This document shows positions 41,364 through 51,092 of a stretch of DNA of 64,000 nucleotides, piece by piece. The position numbers and the translations under genes are program-made. The notes under the pieces are model-generated. The model was given only the letters and a program-made list of their open reading frames with translations, was not told the origin of the DNA and did no database searches. Each line of letters opens with the position of its first letter. The stretch's first letter is position 1. This DNA comes from Rhizobium sp. Root1220 (GTDB taxonomy: Bacteria > Pseudomonadota > Alphaproteobacteria > Rhizobiales > Rhizobiaceae): contig NZ_LMDG01000006.1 in the NCBI RefSeq assembly GCF_001426265.1, forward strand, positions 80,171 through 144,170. The letters are read 5' to 3'.

Positions 41364-41465
41364 TCATGTCCCGATGATCTTGTTGCAGGCCAGCGCTATG
41401 CCGGGGTTGCTCACAATGGCTAGCACCAGGGACATTCCGATCAGGGATAGTGAGTAGCGTTTCAT
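41364..41465 (-). CDS. very small secreted or membrane peptide (33 residues)
   Basis: Not normally called. The frame reads MKRYSLSLIGMSLVLAIVSN to ACNKIIGT: a basic start, a hydrophobic core and a small-residue/Cys end. The ATG has a perfect AGGAGG six bases upstream. It may be a small lipoprotein-like peptide; the ACNKIIG ending recalls entericidins but the usual tail after the cysteine is absent. A longer frame to 41651 exists but lacks such an RBS. Confidence 0.5.
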   Translation of the reverse strand: MKRYSLSLIGMSLVLAIVSNPGIALACNKIIGT

Positions 41466-41625
41466 TGGCATCCTCCTATTCAAGCCCCGCGCCAGAGTGT
41501 GCGGGAGGGCCAGTATGCGGGAAACGCGGCGCCCTGCGAAGTCACGACTGGGTAACGTTGGCGTGTTTGACTGCCCTGACACCGGCAGGCTTGAGGGGGA
41601 GACGGGCTGGTTGCGGTGATTGTGG

Positions 41626-44091
41626 CTAGGAAACCATCTCCACGAACCCATCCAGCACCCGCTTTTCCCCCGCCCGGTCGAATTCGATCGTCAGCTTGTT
41701 GCCTTCGATGGATTTGATGTTGCCGTTACCGAACTTCATGTGGAAGACGCGGTCGCCGGTCTTGAATTTCGAGGGCTGGGTGGCAGTGGATTTGGCCACC
41801 AGTTCGCCGTCGATGGTGCGGGTCTTCGGGCCGCTTTCGCCATAGCCGACGCGTTCGACGGCATGGCCGGAGCGCGATCCCCAGTTGTCGCGGGTGGCGT
41901 CGGTGCGGTTGGCCTGGGCGCGCTTCCAGCCGGGAGTGGAATAGCTGTTGGCGAAGGGTTCAGCCTTGTCGAAGCGCGATTGGCCATAGCCGCCGCGGCC
42001 GTAACCTCCGTAGCTCTGCTCGACTTCGGCGACCGCCACATGGGCCTCCGGCAGTTCGTCGAGGAAGCGCGAGGGGATGGTCGATTGCCACAGACCATGG
42101 ATGCGGCGGTTGGAGACGAACCAGATGTGGCAGCGGCGCTTGGCGCGGGTGAGGCCGACATAGGCGAGGCGGCGTTCTTCCTCGAGACCGGCGCGGCCGG
42201 TTTCGTCGAGCGAGCGCTGGTGCGGGAAAAGGCCCTCTTCCCAACCGGGCAGGAAGACGGTGTCGAATTCCAGTCCCTTCGCCGAGTGCAGCGTCATGAT
42301 CGAGACGGCGTCGAGGTTCTCGTTCTGCTCGGCATCCATGACCAAAGCCACATGCTCCAGGAAGCCGCGCATCGATTCGAAGCTCTCCATCGAGCGGATG
42401 AGTTCCTTCAGGTTGTCGAGGCGGGTGGGCGCATCGGCCGACTTGTCGTTCTTCCACATGTCGGTGTAGCCAGATTCTTCGAGGATCTGTTCGGCAAGTT
42501 CGGTATGTGGTGTGTTTTCAAGCCTTTCCTGCCATCTCCGGAACGATTGAATCACGTCGAACAGCGCCTTGCGGGCTTTCGGCTTCAACTCGTCGGTCTC
42601 GATGATATCGCTTGCGGCCGCCAGCATCGGGATATCGCGGGCCCGGGCATAGTCGTGCAAGGCGCGCACGGTCGTATCGCCGAGGCCGCGCTTCGGCGTA
42701 TTTATGATGCGCTCGAAGGCAAGGTCGTCCGCAGGCTGGGCGACGAGCCGGAAATAGGCCATGGCATCGCGGATCTCCAGGCGCTCGTAAAAGCGCGGGC
42801 CGCCGATGACGCGGTAATTCAGGCCTAGCGTTACGAAACGGTCTTCGAACTCGCGCATCTGGAAGGAGGCGCGCACGAGGATCGCCATGTCGTTCAGCTT
42901 GTGCTTGCCGCGTTGCAGTTGTTCGATCTCCTCGCCGATCGCGCGGGCTTCCTCCTCGGAATCCCAGGAGGCGTGCGCCTGCACCTTGGCATCGTCGGGA
43001 TTGCTCCGGTCGGTAAACAGCGTCTTGCCGAGGCGGCCTTCGTTGTGGGCGATCAAGTGGGCGGCGGCGCCCAGAATGTGTTCGGTCGAGCGGTAGTTAC
43101 GCTCCAGCTTGATCACCTTGGCGCCGGGGAAATCCTTCTCGAAGCGCAGAATGTTGTCGACTTCCGCGCCGCGCCAGCCATAGATCGACTGGTCGTCGTC
43201 GCCGACGCAGCAGACGTTCTGCAACTCTCCCCTTGGGCGCTGGGCGAGCAGGCGCAACCACATGTACTGGGCGGTATTGGTGTCCTGATACTCGTCGACG
43301 AGTATATAGCGGAAGCGGCCGTGATACTCCTTGAGCAGGTCCGGGTTCTTCCGGAAGATGGCGATCGGGTGCATCAGCAGATCGCCGAAATCGCAGGCGT
43401 TCAGCGTCGAAAGGCGCTGCTGATAGGCGAAATAGAGTTCGCGGCCCTTGCCATTGGCAAAGGCCCGGGCGTCGCCTTCTGGAATGTCGGCAGGCCCCAA
43501 CCCCTTGTTCTTCCATGTGTCGATCATGCCGGCGAACTGCTTGGGCGGCCAGCGTTTGTCGTCGAGGCCCTCGGCCTGGATCAGCTGCTTGACGAGGCGA
43601 ACTACGTCGTCGGTGTCGAGGATGGTGAAATCCGAGCGAAGGTTTACCAGTTCGGCGTGGCGGCGCAGCAGCTTGACCCCGATCGAGTGGAATGTGCCGA
43701 GCCACGGCATGCCTTCGACCGCGCCGCCGACGAGAACGGCGACGCGGTCCTTCATCTCGCGCGCCGCCTTGTTGGTGAAGGTCACGGCCAGGATCTGCGA
43801 GGGGAAGGCGCGGCCGGTATTGAGGATATGGGCGATGCGGGTGGTCAACACGCGCGTCTTACCGGTTCCGGCACCCGCAAGCACAAGCACCGGACCTTCG
43901 AGCGTTTCGACGGCCTCCGTCTGCTCGGGGTTCAGGCCGGAGAGGTAATCGGGGCGGCTGCCGCCGTTGCGAGCGGCCATGGCGCGCGCGGCGATCCCTC
44001 CGGCGGCGGGAGCTGCGGGGGCTTGCTGCTTGCGCGGCGCTTCGCCCGGCTCTTCATCGAAGAAGGGAATGTCGTCGAAACTATTGCTCAT
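41626..44091 (-). CDS. uvrD: ATP-dependent DNA helicase UvrD/PcrA family
   Basis: Superfamily 1A 3'-5' helicase for nucleotide excision and mismatch repair. Walker A GAGTGKT is at residues 73-79; DEYQDTN (motif II), QSIYGWRGA (motif III), LERNYRST (motif IV), TLHSAKGLEFDTVFLPGWEEGLFP (motif V) and EERRLAYVGLTRAKRR (motif VI) follow in order. The C-terminus FKTGDRVFHMKFGNGNIKSIEGNKLTIEFD is the Tudor-like RNA-polymerase-binding domain. A 45-residue Pro/Ala-rich N-terminal extension is present. 821 residues. Confidence 0.96.
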   Translation of the reverse strand: MSNSFDDIPFFDEEPGEAPRKQQAPAAPAAGGIAARAMAARNGGSRPDYLSGLNPEQTEAVETLEGPVLVLAGAGTGKTRVLTTRIAHILNTGRAFPSQILAVTFTNKAAREMKDRVAVLVGGAVEGMPWLGTFHSIGVKLLRRHAELVNLRSDFTILDTDDVVRLVKQLIQAEGLDDKRWPPKQFAGMIDTWKNKGLGPADIPEGDARAFANGKGRELYFAYQQRLSTLNACDFGDLLMHPIAIFRKNPDLLKEYHGRFRYILVDEYQDTNTAQYMWLRLLAQRPRGELQNVCCVGDDDQSIYGWRGAEVDNILRFEKDFPGAKVIKLERNYRSTEHILGAAAHLIAHNEGRLGKTLFTDRSNPDDAKVQAHASWDSEEEARAIGEEIEQLQRGKHKLNDMAILVRASFQMREFEDRFVTLGLNYRVIGGPRFYERLEIRDAMAYFRLVAQPADDLAFERIINTPKRGLGDTTVRALHDYARARDIPMLAAASDIIETDELKPKARKALFDVIQSFRRWQERLENTPHTELAEQILEESGYTDMWKNDKSADAPTRLDNLKELIRSMESFESMRGFLEHVALVMDAEQNENLDAVSIMTLHSAKGLEFDTVFLPGWEEGLFPHQRSLDETGRAGLEEERRLAYVGLTRAKRRCHIWFVSNRRIHGLWQSTIPSRFLDELPEAHVAVAEVEQSYGGYGRGGYGQSRFDKAEPFANSYSTPGWKRAQANRTDATRDNWGSRSGHAVERVGYGESGPKTRTIDGELVAKSTATQPSKFKTGDRVFHMKFGNGNIKSIEGNKLTIEFDRAGEKRVLDGFVEMVS

Positions 44092-44143
44092 GGCGCGTAA
44101 TGTAGTGATTCGGGATGGAAAGACCAGAAAAGATGTTCTGCTT

Positions 44144-44851
44144 TCATTCCCGGCCGGTAGCTATCCCTGAAGCGGTTTGCGCCGTGGGGGTGTCCAGGGC
44201 CAGATAGAGCGAGCCGAGTGCCAGCAGCGGCGGTAGCGCAAAGCACCAGATGCCGACGAGCGCGTGCAGCAGGGCCGCCAGTCCGCATCCGACAGCAAAG
44301 ACAGCGACATTGGTCGCCATGCGGGCGAGCCTGGGGCGAACGACAGCGCCCGAATCGTCTGATGTGCCGTGGACGAGGTCGGCAAGGTCGAGCATGATCT
44401 GGGTGATCGTGCCGGTCAGCACGGTGGTCGGGGGCATGGACGCCAGATGCACGCGGTGGGCGGCATTCTGGATCGCCAGGGCGACGACAAGCAGCATGCC
44501 TGTCAGAACGAGCTGAAAACCATCGGGATCGGTGAATGGCGCCAGCGAAATGGCGGCTACGCACCCGGCGACCAGAAAGAGCAGCTCGAACGCGAGCAAC
44601 ACCTTCATGCCGAGGGTGTCGCTGAGTGCAAGAAGCTTGCCGAGGTATCGCATCGCGAAGATCGTCACGCAGAAGACCGGCAATGCAAGAATCTTTGCGG
44701 TGGTGCCGGATGTGCCGAGCGCCAGCGCTGCTGCCAATGTGACGAAGTTGCCGGTGATGTGAGCCGTGAAAAGGCCGCCGAGCGCCAGAAAGCTGGAGGT
44801 GTCGACGTAGCCGGCGATCAGGCTCAGCGCAAAGGGAAGGGCACGTCGCAT
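44144..44851 (-). CDS. DUF1275 (YoaK family) membrane protein
   Basis: Inner-membrane protein of unknown function with about six hydrophobic segments. The opening LPFALSLIAGYVDTSSFLALGGLFTAHITGNFVTLAA is the family signature. The middle segment AHRVHLASMPPTTVLTGTITQIMLDLADL is also typical. 235 residues. It is separated from uvrD by 52 bp and has no clear functional partner. Confidence 0.88.
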   Translation of the reverse strand: MRRALPFALSLIAGYVDTSSFLALGGLFTAHITGNFVTLAAALALGTSGTTAKILALPVFCVTIFAMRYLGKLLALSDTLGMKVLLAFELLFLVAGCVAAISLAPFTDPDGFQLVLTGMLLVVALAIQNAAHRVHLASMPPTTVLTGTITQIMLDLADLVHGTSDDSGAVVRPRLARMATNVAVFAVGCGLAALLHALVGIWCFALPPLLALGSLYLALDTPTAQTASGIATGRE

Positions 44852-45295
44852 GAGTGGCTTTCGATGTGGCGGTCAGCAGAGGGATGGTTCAGGCCGGCTT
44901 TCGCGACCGGGATCTAGGCGGGTGCATCGATGTCAAAGCGTTTGGGGTCCGTTCGAAGCCGTGTCCGCTCCACTTTCGTCCTGATCTTCGGCATAAATAT
45001 GATCCTTTTCGAAGCCATGCGGCGTGGTGGCCATCGACCCAGAGAACAGCGCAATGGCAGGAAACGAAAGCGTTATTTGACGTCGCCGGTTAAAATTCGG
45101 GAGCGAGGCGTTTAGAGGACCGTTTTGTATTCTGGCGGTCACTCAGGATTGATATTACAATTCGGTAATGAGGGGGCAATTCGCTTGCCGGTGATCCGCA
45201 AAGAGACAATATTGTCGCAGATGCGTGGCGATTTGTCCCGCTTGCGGCTCTTTCGATCGACCCTGGACCGCCCTCGAGTCCCTCTGGAGACGTGA
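44852..45295. other. 444-bp gap before the RND efflux genes
   Basis: A divergent intergenic region. Short frames (for example 44930-45115 plus) have no ribosome-binding site or family motif and are not called. No RNA gene or strong hairpin is evident. It should carry the efflux promoter. Confidence 0.5.
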
Positions 45296-46492
45296 ATGCC
45301 ATTCTGGAAGCAGTTTGTTCTATGCCTTGTCGTGATCGGTGCCGGTTTTGCCGGATGGGTTTTCTTTGTGCCGGGGGCGACCGAGACCCTGCGTAATGCG
45401 GGTGTTCCGGAAAGTCTGGTCGGCAAGGCCGACATTTCGGGGGACACTGAGGATGCGGCGAGTGGCGCGGGAAGCGGTCAGGGCGGCAATCAGGGGCAGA
45501 ATAGACGCAGCGGCAATGGGGGCGGGCGCAACGGAGCCGTCCTGGTGGTCACGCAGGCAGTCCTGCCGGGGGTGGTCAACGATCGGCTCAGCGCGATCGG
45601 CACCGGCGACGCAATCCGCTCCGTTGTGGTGACACCCCAGGCAAGCGGGATCGTCCGCGAAATCCTCATAGAGTCCGGCGATATGGTCAAGAAGGGGCAG
45701 ATTCTTGCCAAGCTCGACAGCGAGGAGCAGGTCATCGCCCGCGGCCAGGCCGAGGTGGTGCTGAAATCCGCCGTCGAGAAATCCAGCCTCTATCACAATA
45801 TCAAGTCCAGCGTGTCGCGAATGGACGTGTTCGATTCGGAGATTGCCGAGCAGGGGGCACGGCTGCAGCTGCAGGCTGCAGAGCTGAATCTCGATCGCCG
45901 CAACATCGTGGCGCCGATCGATGGTATCGTCGGCATCATGCCCATCAACATCGGTGACAACGTTTCGACCACCACGCCGATCGTAACGCTCGATGACCGG
46001 ACGGAAATCCTGGTCGACTACTGGGTGCCGGAACGATTCGCGAATTCGGTCGCCGTGGGCCAGGCGGTGGAGGCGATGTCGGTTGCGCGGCCCGGCCAGG
46101 TATTTTCGGGTGCCGTCGAGGCGATCGACAACCGCATCGACGCCGCGAGCCGGACGCTACGGATGCGCGCCCGGATCAACAATGCCTCGGACGAATTGAG
46201 GGCGGGGATGTCGTTCAGCGTCGGCATGCGGTTCGATGGCGACGCCTATCCGGCGGTCGACCCGCAGTCGGTTCAGTGGGATTCGCAGGGGTCGTTCGTC
46301 TGGAGAGTCATCGACCAGAAGTCGCAGAAGGTACGGGTCAGCATCGTCCAACGCAATCCGGACTATGTTCTCGTCAAGGGCAATCTCAAGGACGGCGACC
46401 TGATCGTGACGCAGGGACTGCAGCGGGTGCGCGAGGGCGGACCGGTGCGGTCCGCGGGTGACCGAGCCTCCGGCAAGGAGCCCGTCACCTGA
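45296..46492 (+). CDS. RND efflux periplasmic adaptor
   Basis: Membrane-fusion protein joining an RND pump to an outer-membrane channel. An N-terminal anchor (about residues 8-26), a low-complexity Gly/Asn/Arg linker (about 55-80), then lipoyl half motifs (VVVTPQASGIVREILIESGDMVKKGQILAKLD ... NIVAPIDGIVGIMPINIGDNV) flanking a short helical hairpin, and a beta-barrel with membrane-proximal domain. 398 residues. GGAG precedes the ATG. The stop overlaps the pump gene's ATG by one base. Confidence 0.93.
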   Translation: MPFWKQFVLCLVVIGAGFAGWVFFVPGATETLRNAGVPESLVGKADISGDTEDAASGAGSGQGGNQGQNRRSGNGGGRNGAVLVVTQAVLPGVVNDRLSAIGTGDAIRSVVVTPQASGIVREILIESGDMVKKGQILAKLDSEEQVIARGQAEVVLKSAVEKSSLYHNIKSSVSRMDVFDSEIAEQGARLQLQAAELNLDRRNIVAPIDGIVGIMPINIGDNVSTTTPIVTLDDRTEILVDYWVPERFANSVAVGQAVEAMSVARPGQVFSGAVEAIDNRIDAASRTLRMRARINNASDELRAGMSFSVGMRFDGDAYPAVDPQSVQWDSQGSFVWRVIDQKSQKVRVSIVQRNPDYVLVKGNLKDGDLIVTQGLQRVREGGPVRSAGDRASGKEPVT

Positions 46493-49400
46493 TGAACATG
46501 AACGAAACTCCCGAGAAGCCGGCGTCCGGCAAACAGACCTTCACAGCCCTTTTCGTGCGTCGGCCAATCCTGGCGCTCGTCTTCAACACGCTGATGATCG
46601 TTGCCGGTCTGGCAGCCTATTTTGGCATCGAGGTTCGCGAATTGCCGGATGTCGACCGGCCGGTGGTGACCGTGCGCACAACGTTTGACGGGGCATCACC
46701 GCAGACGATCGATCAGGAACTCACGAAGGTTATCGAGGGGGCAGCCGCGCGCGTCAGTGGTCTGAAGTCGATTTCATCCAGTTCGCAATTCGGGCAGAGC
46801 CGGGTCACGCTGGAGTTTTCCGATTCCGTTGACCTGGCCGTGGCCGCCAACGACGTCAGGGATGCCATCGGACGTATCAGCGACCGATTGCCGGAGGACG
46901 CGGACGCTCCGCAGATCGTCAAAGCGGATTCGGATTCGCAACCGATCATGCGCCTGGCGGTAACCTCGACCAAGCTCAACATGGACGACCTGACGCTCTT
47001 GGTGGAGAACGAGGTGATCGACCGGCTTGCCTCGGTTGATGGCGTCGCAGACATCGAAAGCTATGGCGACCAGGAAAAGGTCTTTCGCGTCGATGTCGAT
47101 CAGCGGGAGCTGGCGAGCCGTGGTCTGACGGTCGGGGATCTGACAAAAGCGCTAGCGAGTTCCGCACTGGACGTGCCGGCGGGTTCGCTGAAAAGCCCGA
47201 CACAGAACATTGTGGTTCGGGCGACAGCGAGCCTGCAGAAGCCTGAGGACTTCGCCAACCTGATCCTGCAGGATCGGATCCGGCTGGGCGACGTCGCGAC
47301 CATTACACTGGGACCGCGCGACGGCCAGACGGCGCTGCGATCGAATGGCGTGCCCGGCATAGGTCTCGGGGTAATCCGCCAGGCCCAGTCGAACACGCTG
47401 AACATCTCGAACGGTATCAAGGCGGCTGTGGAGCAGCTGTCGAAGACGTTGCCGGAAGGCACGAAGATCGCCATCACCAGTGATGACGCAGTCTTCATTC
47501 AAGGCGCCATTCACGAGGTCGTCCTTGCGCTGGTGCTTGCCGCCGTGATCGTCACCGCGGTGATCTATCTCTTCCTGCGAGACTGGCGTGCAACGGTCAT
47601 ACCGGCGGTCAGCATGCCCGTGGCGCTGATCGGCACCCTGGCAGCCATCTACCTGGTCGGATTTTCGATCAACATCCTGACGTTGCTTGCAATCGTTCTC
47701 GCAACCGGCCTTGTCGTCGACGATGCGATCGTGGTGCTCGAGAACATCGTGCGGCGACGGTCGGAAGGCATGGGGCCGCGGGCGGCCGCCGTGCTGGGCA
47801 CGCGCGAGGTGTTTTTTGCCGTCATCGCGACGACGGCGACGCTTGCCGCCGTCTTCATTCCGCTATCGTTCCTGCCGGGCCAGGTCGGCGGGCTTTTCCG
47901 GGAGTTTGGTTTCGTTCTTGCCTTCTCGGTCGGCCTGTCATCCATCGTTGCGTTGACGCTTTGTCCGATGCTTGCCTCGCGCATGCTGACGAAGGAGATG
48001 CGAGAGGATCATGGTGTACTCGGTCGCTTCGGTGATGGCTTTGCGAGCACCTACAAATGGGCATTGCAACGCTGCCTCAACGCGCCTTTCGTCGTTATCG
48101 TCTTTTGCGTGATATTTGCTGGCGCGGCGGTTCTAGCCTTCACCGGGGTGAGGAGCGAGCTCACCCCCGATGAAGACCGAGCGATGGTGATGATGCGGTT
48201 GACGACGCCGCAGGGGTCCAGTCTGGAATACACGCGCGACAAGATGCAGCTCGTCGAGGAGTATCTGCAGCCGCTCGTCGATAGCGGCGATATCCGCAAC
48301 GTGTTTTCGATTTCCGGACAGGGTGGCCAGGTCAACAGCGGCTTCATGGTGCTGACGCTCGCGCCATGGGGGGAGCGTCATCGCACGCAAGCGGCGATCG
48401 TCACGGATATCAACCAGGCGGCTTCGAGGGTTCCTGCGCTGCGAGGAAACGCCATCCAGTCGAACAGCCTGCGAATTCGTGGAGCCGGCAACGGGCTGCA
48501 GATGGCGCTGATCGGCAGCGACTACGATTCATTGACGGCGTCTGCGATCAAGCTGGTGCAGGCGCTGGATGCGACCGGGCACTACGACACGCCGCGGCTT
48601 GCCAACGAGCCGACACAGGCGCAGGTGTCGGTCTCGATCGACCGCGAACGCGCCTCCGATCTTGGCATCGACATTACCGGCCTTTCAACCGCGATGCAGT
48701 CACTGCTCGAAGGGCGCTCGGTGGTCGACGTCTTCGTCAAGGGCGAGGCCTATCCTGTGCTGCTGACTTCCAACACGCGTCCGCTCGACGATCCAACCGA
48801 TCTCGAGAACGTTTTCCTGAAGACCGGAGACGGCAAAATCGTGCCGATGTCGGTGATCGCCTCGCTGGCAGAGGGGGCGGTTGCGCCGCAGCTCAATCGC
48901 GAGCAGCAACTGGCATCGGTTGCGATCACCGCCGGCCTCAGGGATGGCATGTCGCTCGGCGATGCGGTGGCCGAGACTATCGAAATCGCCAAGCCGCTGC
49001 TTTCACCGGGTGCGCGATTGATGCCGCTCGCCGAAGCGGCGACGCTGGAGGAGAATTCCAACGGCATGGTACTCACTTTCGGGTTTGCTATCGTTATCAT
49101 CTTTCTGGTGCTGGCCGCACAGTTCGAAAGCGTGCTGTCGTCGGTTATCATCATGTCGACGGTGCCGCTCGGCTTGGCCTGCGCGGTCTTTGCGCTGATC
49201 ATCACCGGATCCACTTTGAACATCTATAGCCAGATAGGTCTCGTGCTTTTGGTCGGCGTGATGGCCAAGAATGGTATCCTGATCGTCGAATTTGCCAACC
49301 AGCTCCGGGATCGCGGGGAGGACGTGCGCACTTCGATCGAGAAGGCCTGCGAGCTTCGTCTGCGGCCGGTGATGATGACCATGATCGCAACCATTCTCGG

Positions 49401-49647
49401 CGGTGTTCCTCTCGTCTTTGCACAGGGAGCTGGCGCGGAGGCCCGCGTCGCGCTTGGTTGGGTGATCGTCGGCGGCCTGGGCTTTGCGACGCTGGTCACG
49501 CTCTTCATCACGCCTGTCGCCTATCTGCTGCTCGCCCGCTTCGCCAAGCCTCACGCCCACGAGGAGGCCCGGCTGCACGAGGAGATGGCACACGCATCGC
49601 GCCCGCACGTCGTTCCAAAGCCTGGCAGGCTCGAAGCAGCGGAATGA
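46492..49647 (+). CDS. RND multidrug efflux permease (AcrB/MexF/MdtB-like)
   Basis: Inner-membrane proton-driven drug exporter. The 1051-residue protein shows the RND internal duplication: N-terminal FVRRPILALVFNTLMIVAG, large periplasmic loops, and GLVVDDAIVVLENIVRRR in the fourth-helix region that carries the proton-relay aspartates. The second half repeats with LTPDEDRAMVMMRL, VLLVGVMAKNGILIVEFANQLRDRG and LRPVMMTMIATILGGVPL. Substrate is unknown. No outer-membrane factor or regulator gene lies beside it, so it must share a channel encoded elsewhere. Confidence 0.95.
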   Translation: MNMNETPEKPASGKQTFTALFVRRPILALVFNTLMIVAGLAAYFGIEVRELPDVDRPVVTVRTTFDGASPQTIDQELTKVIEGAAARVSGLKSISSSSQFGQSRVTLEFSDSVDLAVAANDVRDAIGRISDRLPEDADAPQIVKADSDSQPIMRLAVTSTKLNMDDLTLLVENEVIDRLASVDGVADIESYGDQEKVFRVDVDQRELASRGLTVGDLTKALASSALDVPAGSLKSPTQNIVVRATASLQKPEDFANLILQDRIRLGDVATITLGPRDGQTALRSNGVPGIGLGVIRQAQSNTLNISNGIKAAVEQLSKTLPEGTKIAITSDDAVFIQGAIHEVVLALVLAAVIVTAVIYLFLRDWRATVIPAVSMPVALIGTLAAIYLVGFSINILTLLAIVLATGLVVDDAIVVLENIVRRRSEGMGPRAAAVLGTREVFFAVIATTATLAAVFIPLSFLPGQVGGLFREFGFVLAFSVGLSSIVALTLCPMLASRMLTKEMREDHGVLGRFGDGFASTYKWALQRCLNAPFVVIVFCVIFAGAAVLAFTGVRSELTPDEDRAMVMMRLTTPQGSSLEYTRDKMQLVEEYLQPLVDSGDIRNVFSISGQGGQVNSGFMVLTLAPWGERHRTQAAIVTDINQAASRVPALRGNAIQSNSLRIRGAGNGLQMALIGSDYDSLTASAIKLVQALDATGHYDTPRLANEPTQAQVSVSIDRERASDLGIDITGLSTAMQSLLEGRSVVDVFVKGEAYPVLLTSNTRPLDDPTDLENVFLKTGDGKIVPMSVIASLAEGAVAPQLNREQQLASVAITAGLRDGMSLGDAVAETIEIAKPLLSPGARLMPLAEAATLEENSNGMVLTFGFAIVIIFLVLAAQFESVLSSVIIMSTVPLGLACAVFALIITGSTLNIYSQIGLVLLVGVMAKNGILIVEFANQLRDRGEDVRTSIEKACELRLRPVMMTMIATILGGVPLVFAQGAGAEARVALGWVIVGGLGFATLVTLFITPVAYLLLARFAKPHAHEEARLHEEMAHASRPHVVPKPGRLEAAE

Positions 49648-49896
49648 GGATTTGTGGCCACGAGGAAGAAGCGAAGCCGCCTATAGTTTATGAGAGATTG
49701 CGGAACAGGATAAATTACTTCTCACCTTTAGATGTTTCTTAAGCATGAGCGGTAATCATTAGGGTAGAAACCGATAGGTCCTCCAGCGTTTCGGAAGATC
49801 GCTCAGTGCTGCTGTATGGCGCTCCCGGACATGAATGTTCGCGGTACCGGTTCATTTGTATGAGTTGCGTATTGTTGTGTTCGGAGTTCAGTACCT

Positions 49897-50892
49897 GTGA
49901 CTATTTATCGGCGCACCTCGGTGGACGCCGCGCTGTATGTATTGCGCGACATCGGCCGTGACATGACGAAGACCCAGAGGCAGGTTTCAACCGGCCTCAG
50001 GGTGGAAAGGGCGTCCGATAACGGCGCCTATTGGGCAATCAGCTCGACAATCAAGACAGACCAGAAGGCGCAATCGGCCGTCCGCGATGCGCTCGGACTG
50101 GCTGCCGCGACCATGGGCATTGCTTATAGCGCGATTGACAACGCCATCGATATTGTCAGCCAGATCAAAGCCAAGCTCGTGGCCGCAACGGAGACCGGCG
50201 TCGACAAGGACAAGATCAACACCGATATCAGCCAGCTGAAGGATCAGCTTCGCTCGGTTTCCCAGTCCGCGACCTTCAATGGGGACAATTGGGTTGCGAT
50301 CGGCGACGGCGACGATCCCGCGAAACCACGCCAAATTCCCGCATCGTTCATCCGCTATTCCGATGGGAGCGTGGAGGTTGGCACCTTGAACTACGAGGTC
50401 GACCTCGCCCCGGTCGGAGCGACATCGTCAAAGGATGCGCGATATCTGATCGATGACCGCACATCAGGCTCAGGGGAGTACGGCGTTCTCACCTCTCAGT
50501 ACTTCGCGACAGAAGCAGGAGCCTCACAGAATTATGTGATGGTGAAAGGCGCGGGCAACTCGGCGGGCCAGGTTGAGATCGGCGTATCCAACACCACCAC
50601 GCAGAGCCAGGTCAACGAAATGGTCACGGTGGTGGACATGATGCTCAACCAGATGACGACGGTGGGTTCGGCATTCGGTGCGCTGGAAAAACGGATCAGC
50701 ATCCAGAGCGATTTCGCGCAGTCGCTTGATGACGCTTATTCGCGTGGCATCAGCCGCTTGATCGATGCCGACATGGAAGAGCAGTCGAGCCGGCTCACTG
50801 CATTGCAGACACAGCAGCAGCTCGGCCTGCAGTCTCTGAACATTGCCAATGCCAGCTACGACACGGTTCGCAAGCTCTTCCAGAATTTCTAG
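49897..50892 (+). CDS. flagellin family protein (orphan)
   Basis: Flagellar filament subunit or flagellin-like protein. The conserved N-terminal coiled D0/D1 region is seen in VLRDIGRDMTKTQRQVSTGLRVERASDNGAYWAISSTIKTDQKA and DALGLAAATMGIAYSAIDNAID, and the C-terminal one in MLNQMTTVGSAFGALEKRI ... DADMEEQSSRLTALQTQQQLGLQSLNIANA. The middle is short and variable. 331 residues. It begins with a GTG and an unusual opening (MTIYRRTSVDAALYVLRDI) where rhizobial flagellins usually have MTSILTNN-like starts. No other flagellar genes are in the window. Confidence 0.9.
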   Translation: MTIYRRTSVDAALYVLRDIGRDMTKTQRQVSTGLRVERASDNGAYWAISSTIKTDQKAQSAVRDALGLAAATMGIAYSAIDNAIDIVSQIKAKLVAATETGVDKDKINTDISQLKDQLRSVSQSATFNGDNWVAIGDGDDPAKPRQIPASFIRYSDGSVEVGTLNYEVDLAPVGATSSKDARYLIDDRTSGSGEYGVLTSQYFATEAGASQNYVMVKGAGNSAGQVEIGVSNTTTQSQVNEMVTVVDMMLNQMTTVGSAFGALEKRISIQSDFAQSLDDAYSRGISRLIDADMEEQSSRLTALQTQQQLGLQSLNIANASYDTVRKLFQNF

Positions 50893-50909
50893 CTGCGTCC
50901 GACGAGAGA

Positions 50910-50943
50910 AAAGGCGGGCGACATCTTCGCGGGCGTCGCCTTT
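50910..50943 (+). terminator. terminator hairpin after the flagellin gene
   Basis: AAAGGCG pairs with CGCCTTT around an inner GGCGAC/GTCGCC option, 18 bp after the stop. Only TTTGTG follows. Probably a factor-independent terminator of moderate strength. Confidence 0.55.
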
Positions 50944-51092
50944 GTGCTGCCAAAGTGCGACAGCCGTGGACTTATCGCTGCTTGGCTGTGAATTTCGCCC
51001 GATTTCCAGTAGCGGACTCTATCTGCTTCATCTTGTTGCCGTATTCGTTAATATTGCTCGCATCACCGTACGAACTGGAGATACGCCTGTCC

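Noticed and set aside
42901..44100. 399-codon plus-strand frame opposite uvrD
   Set aside because: Antisense shadow of uvrD, which has all helicase motifs.
44930..45115. 61-codon plus-strand frame before the RND adaptor
   Set aside because: Has one hydrophobic stretch but no RBS and no terminator; support too weak.
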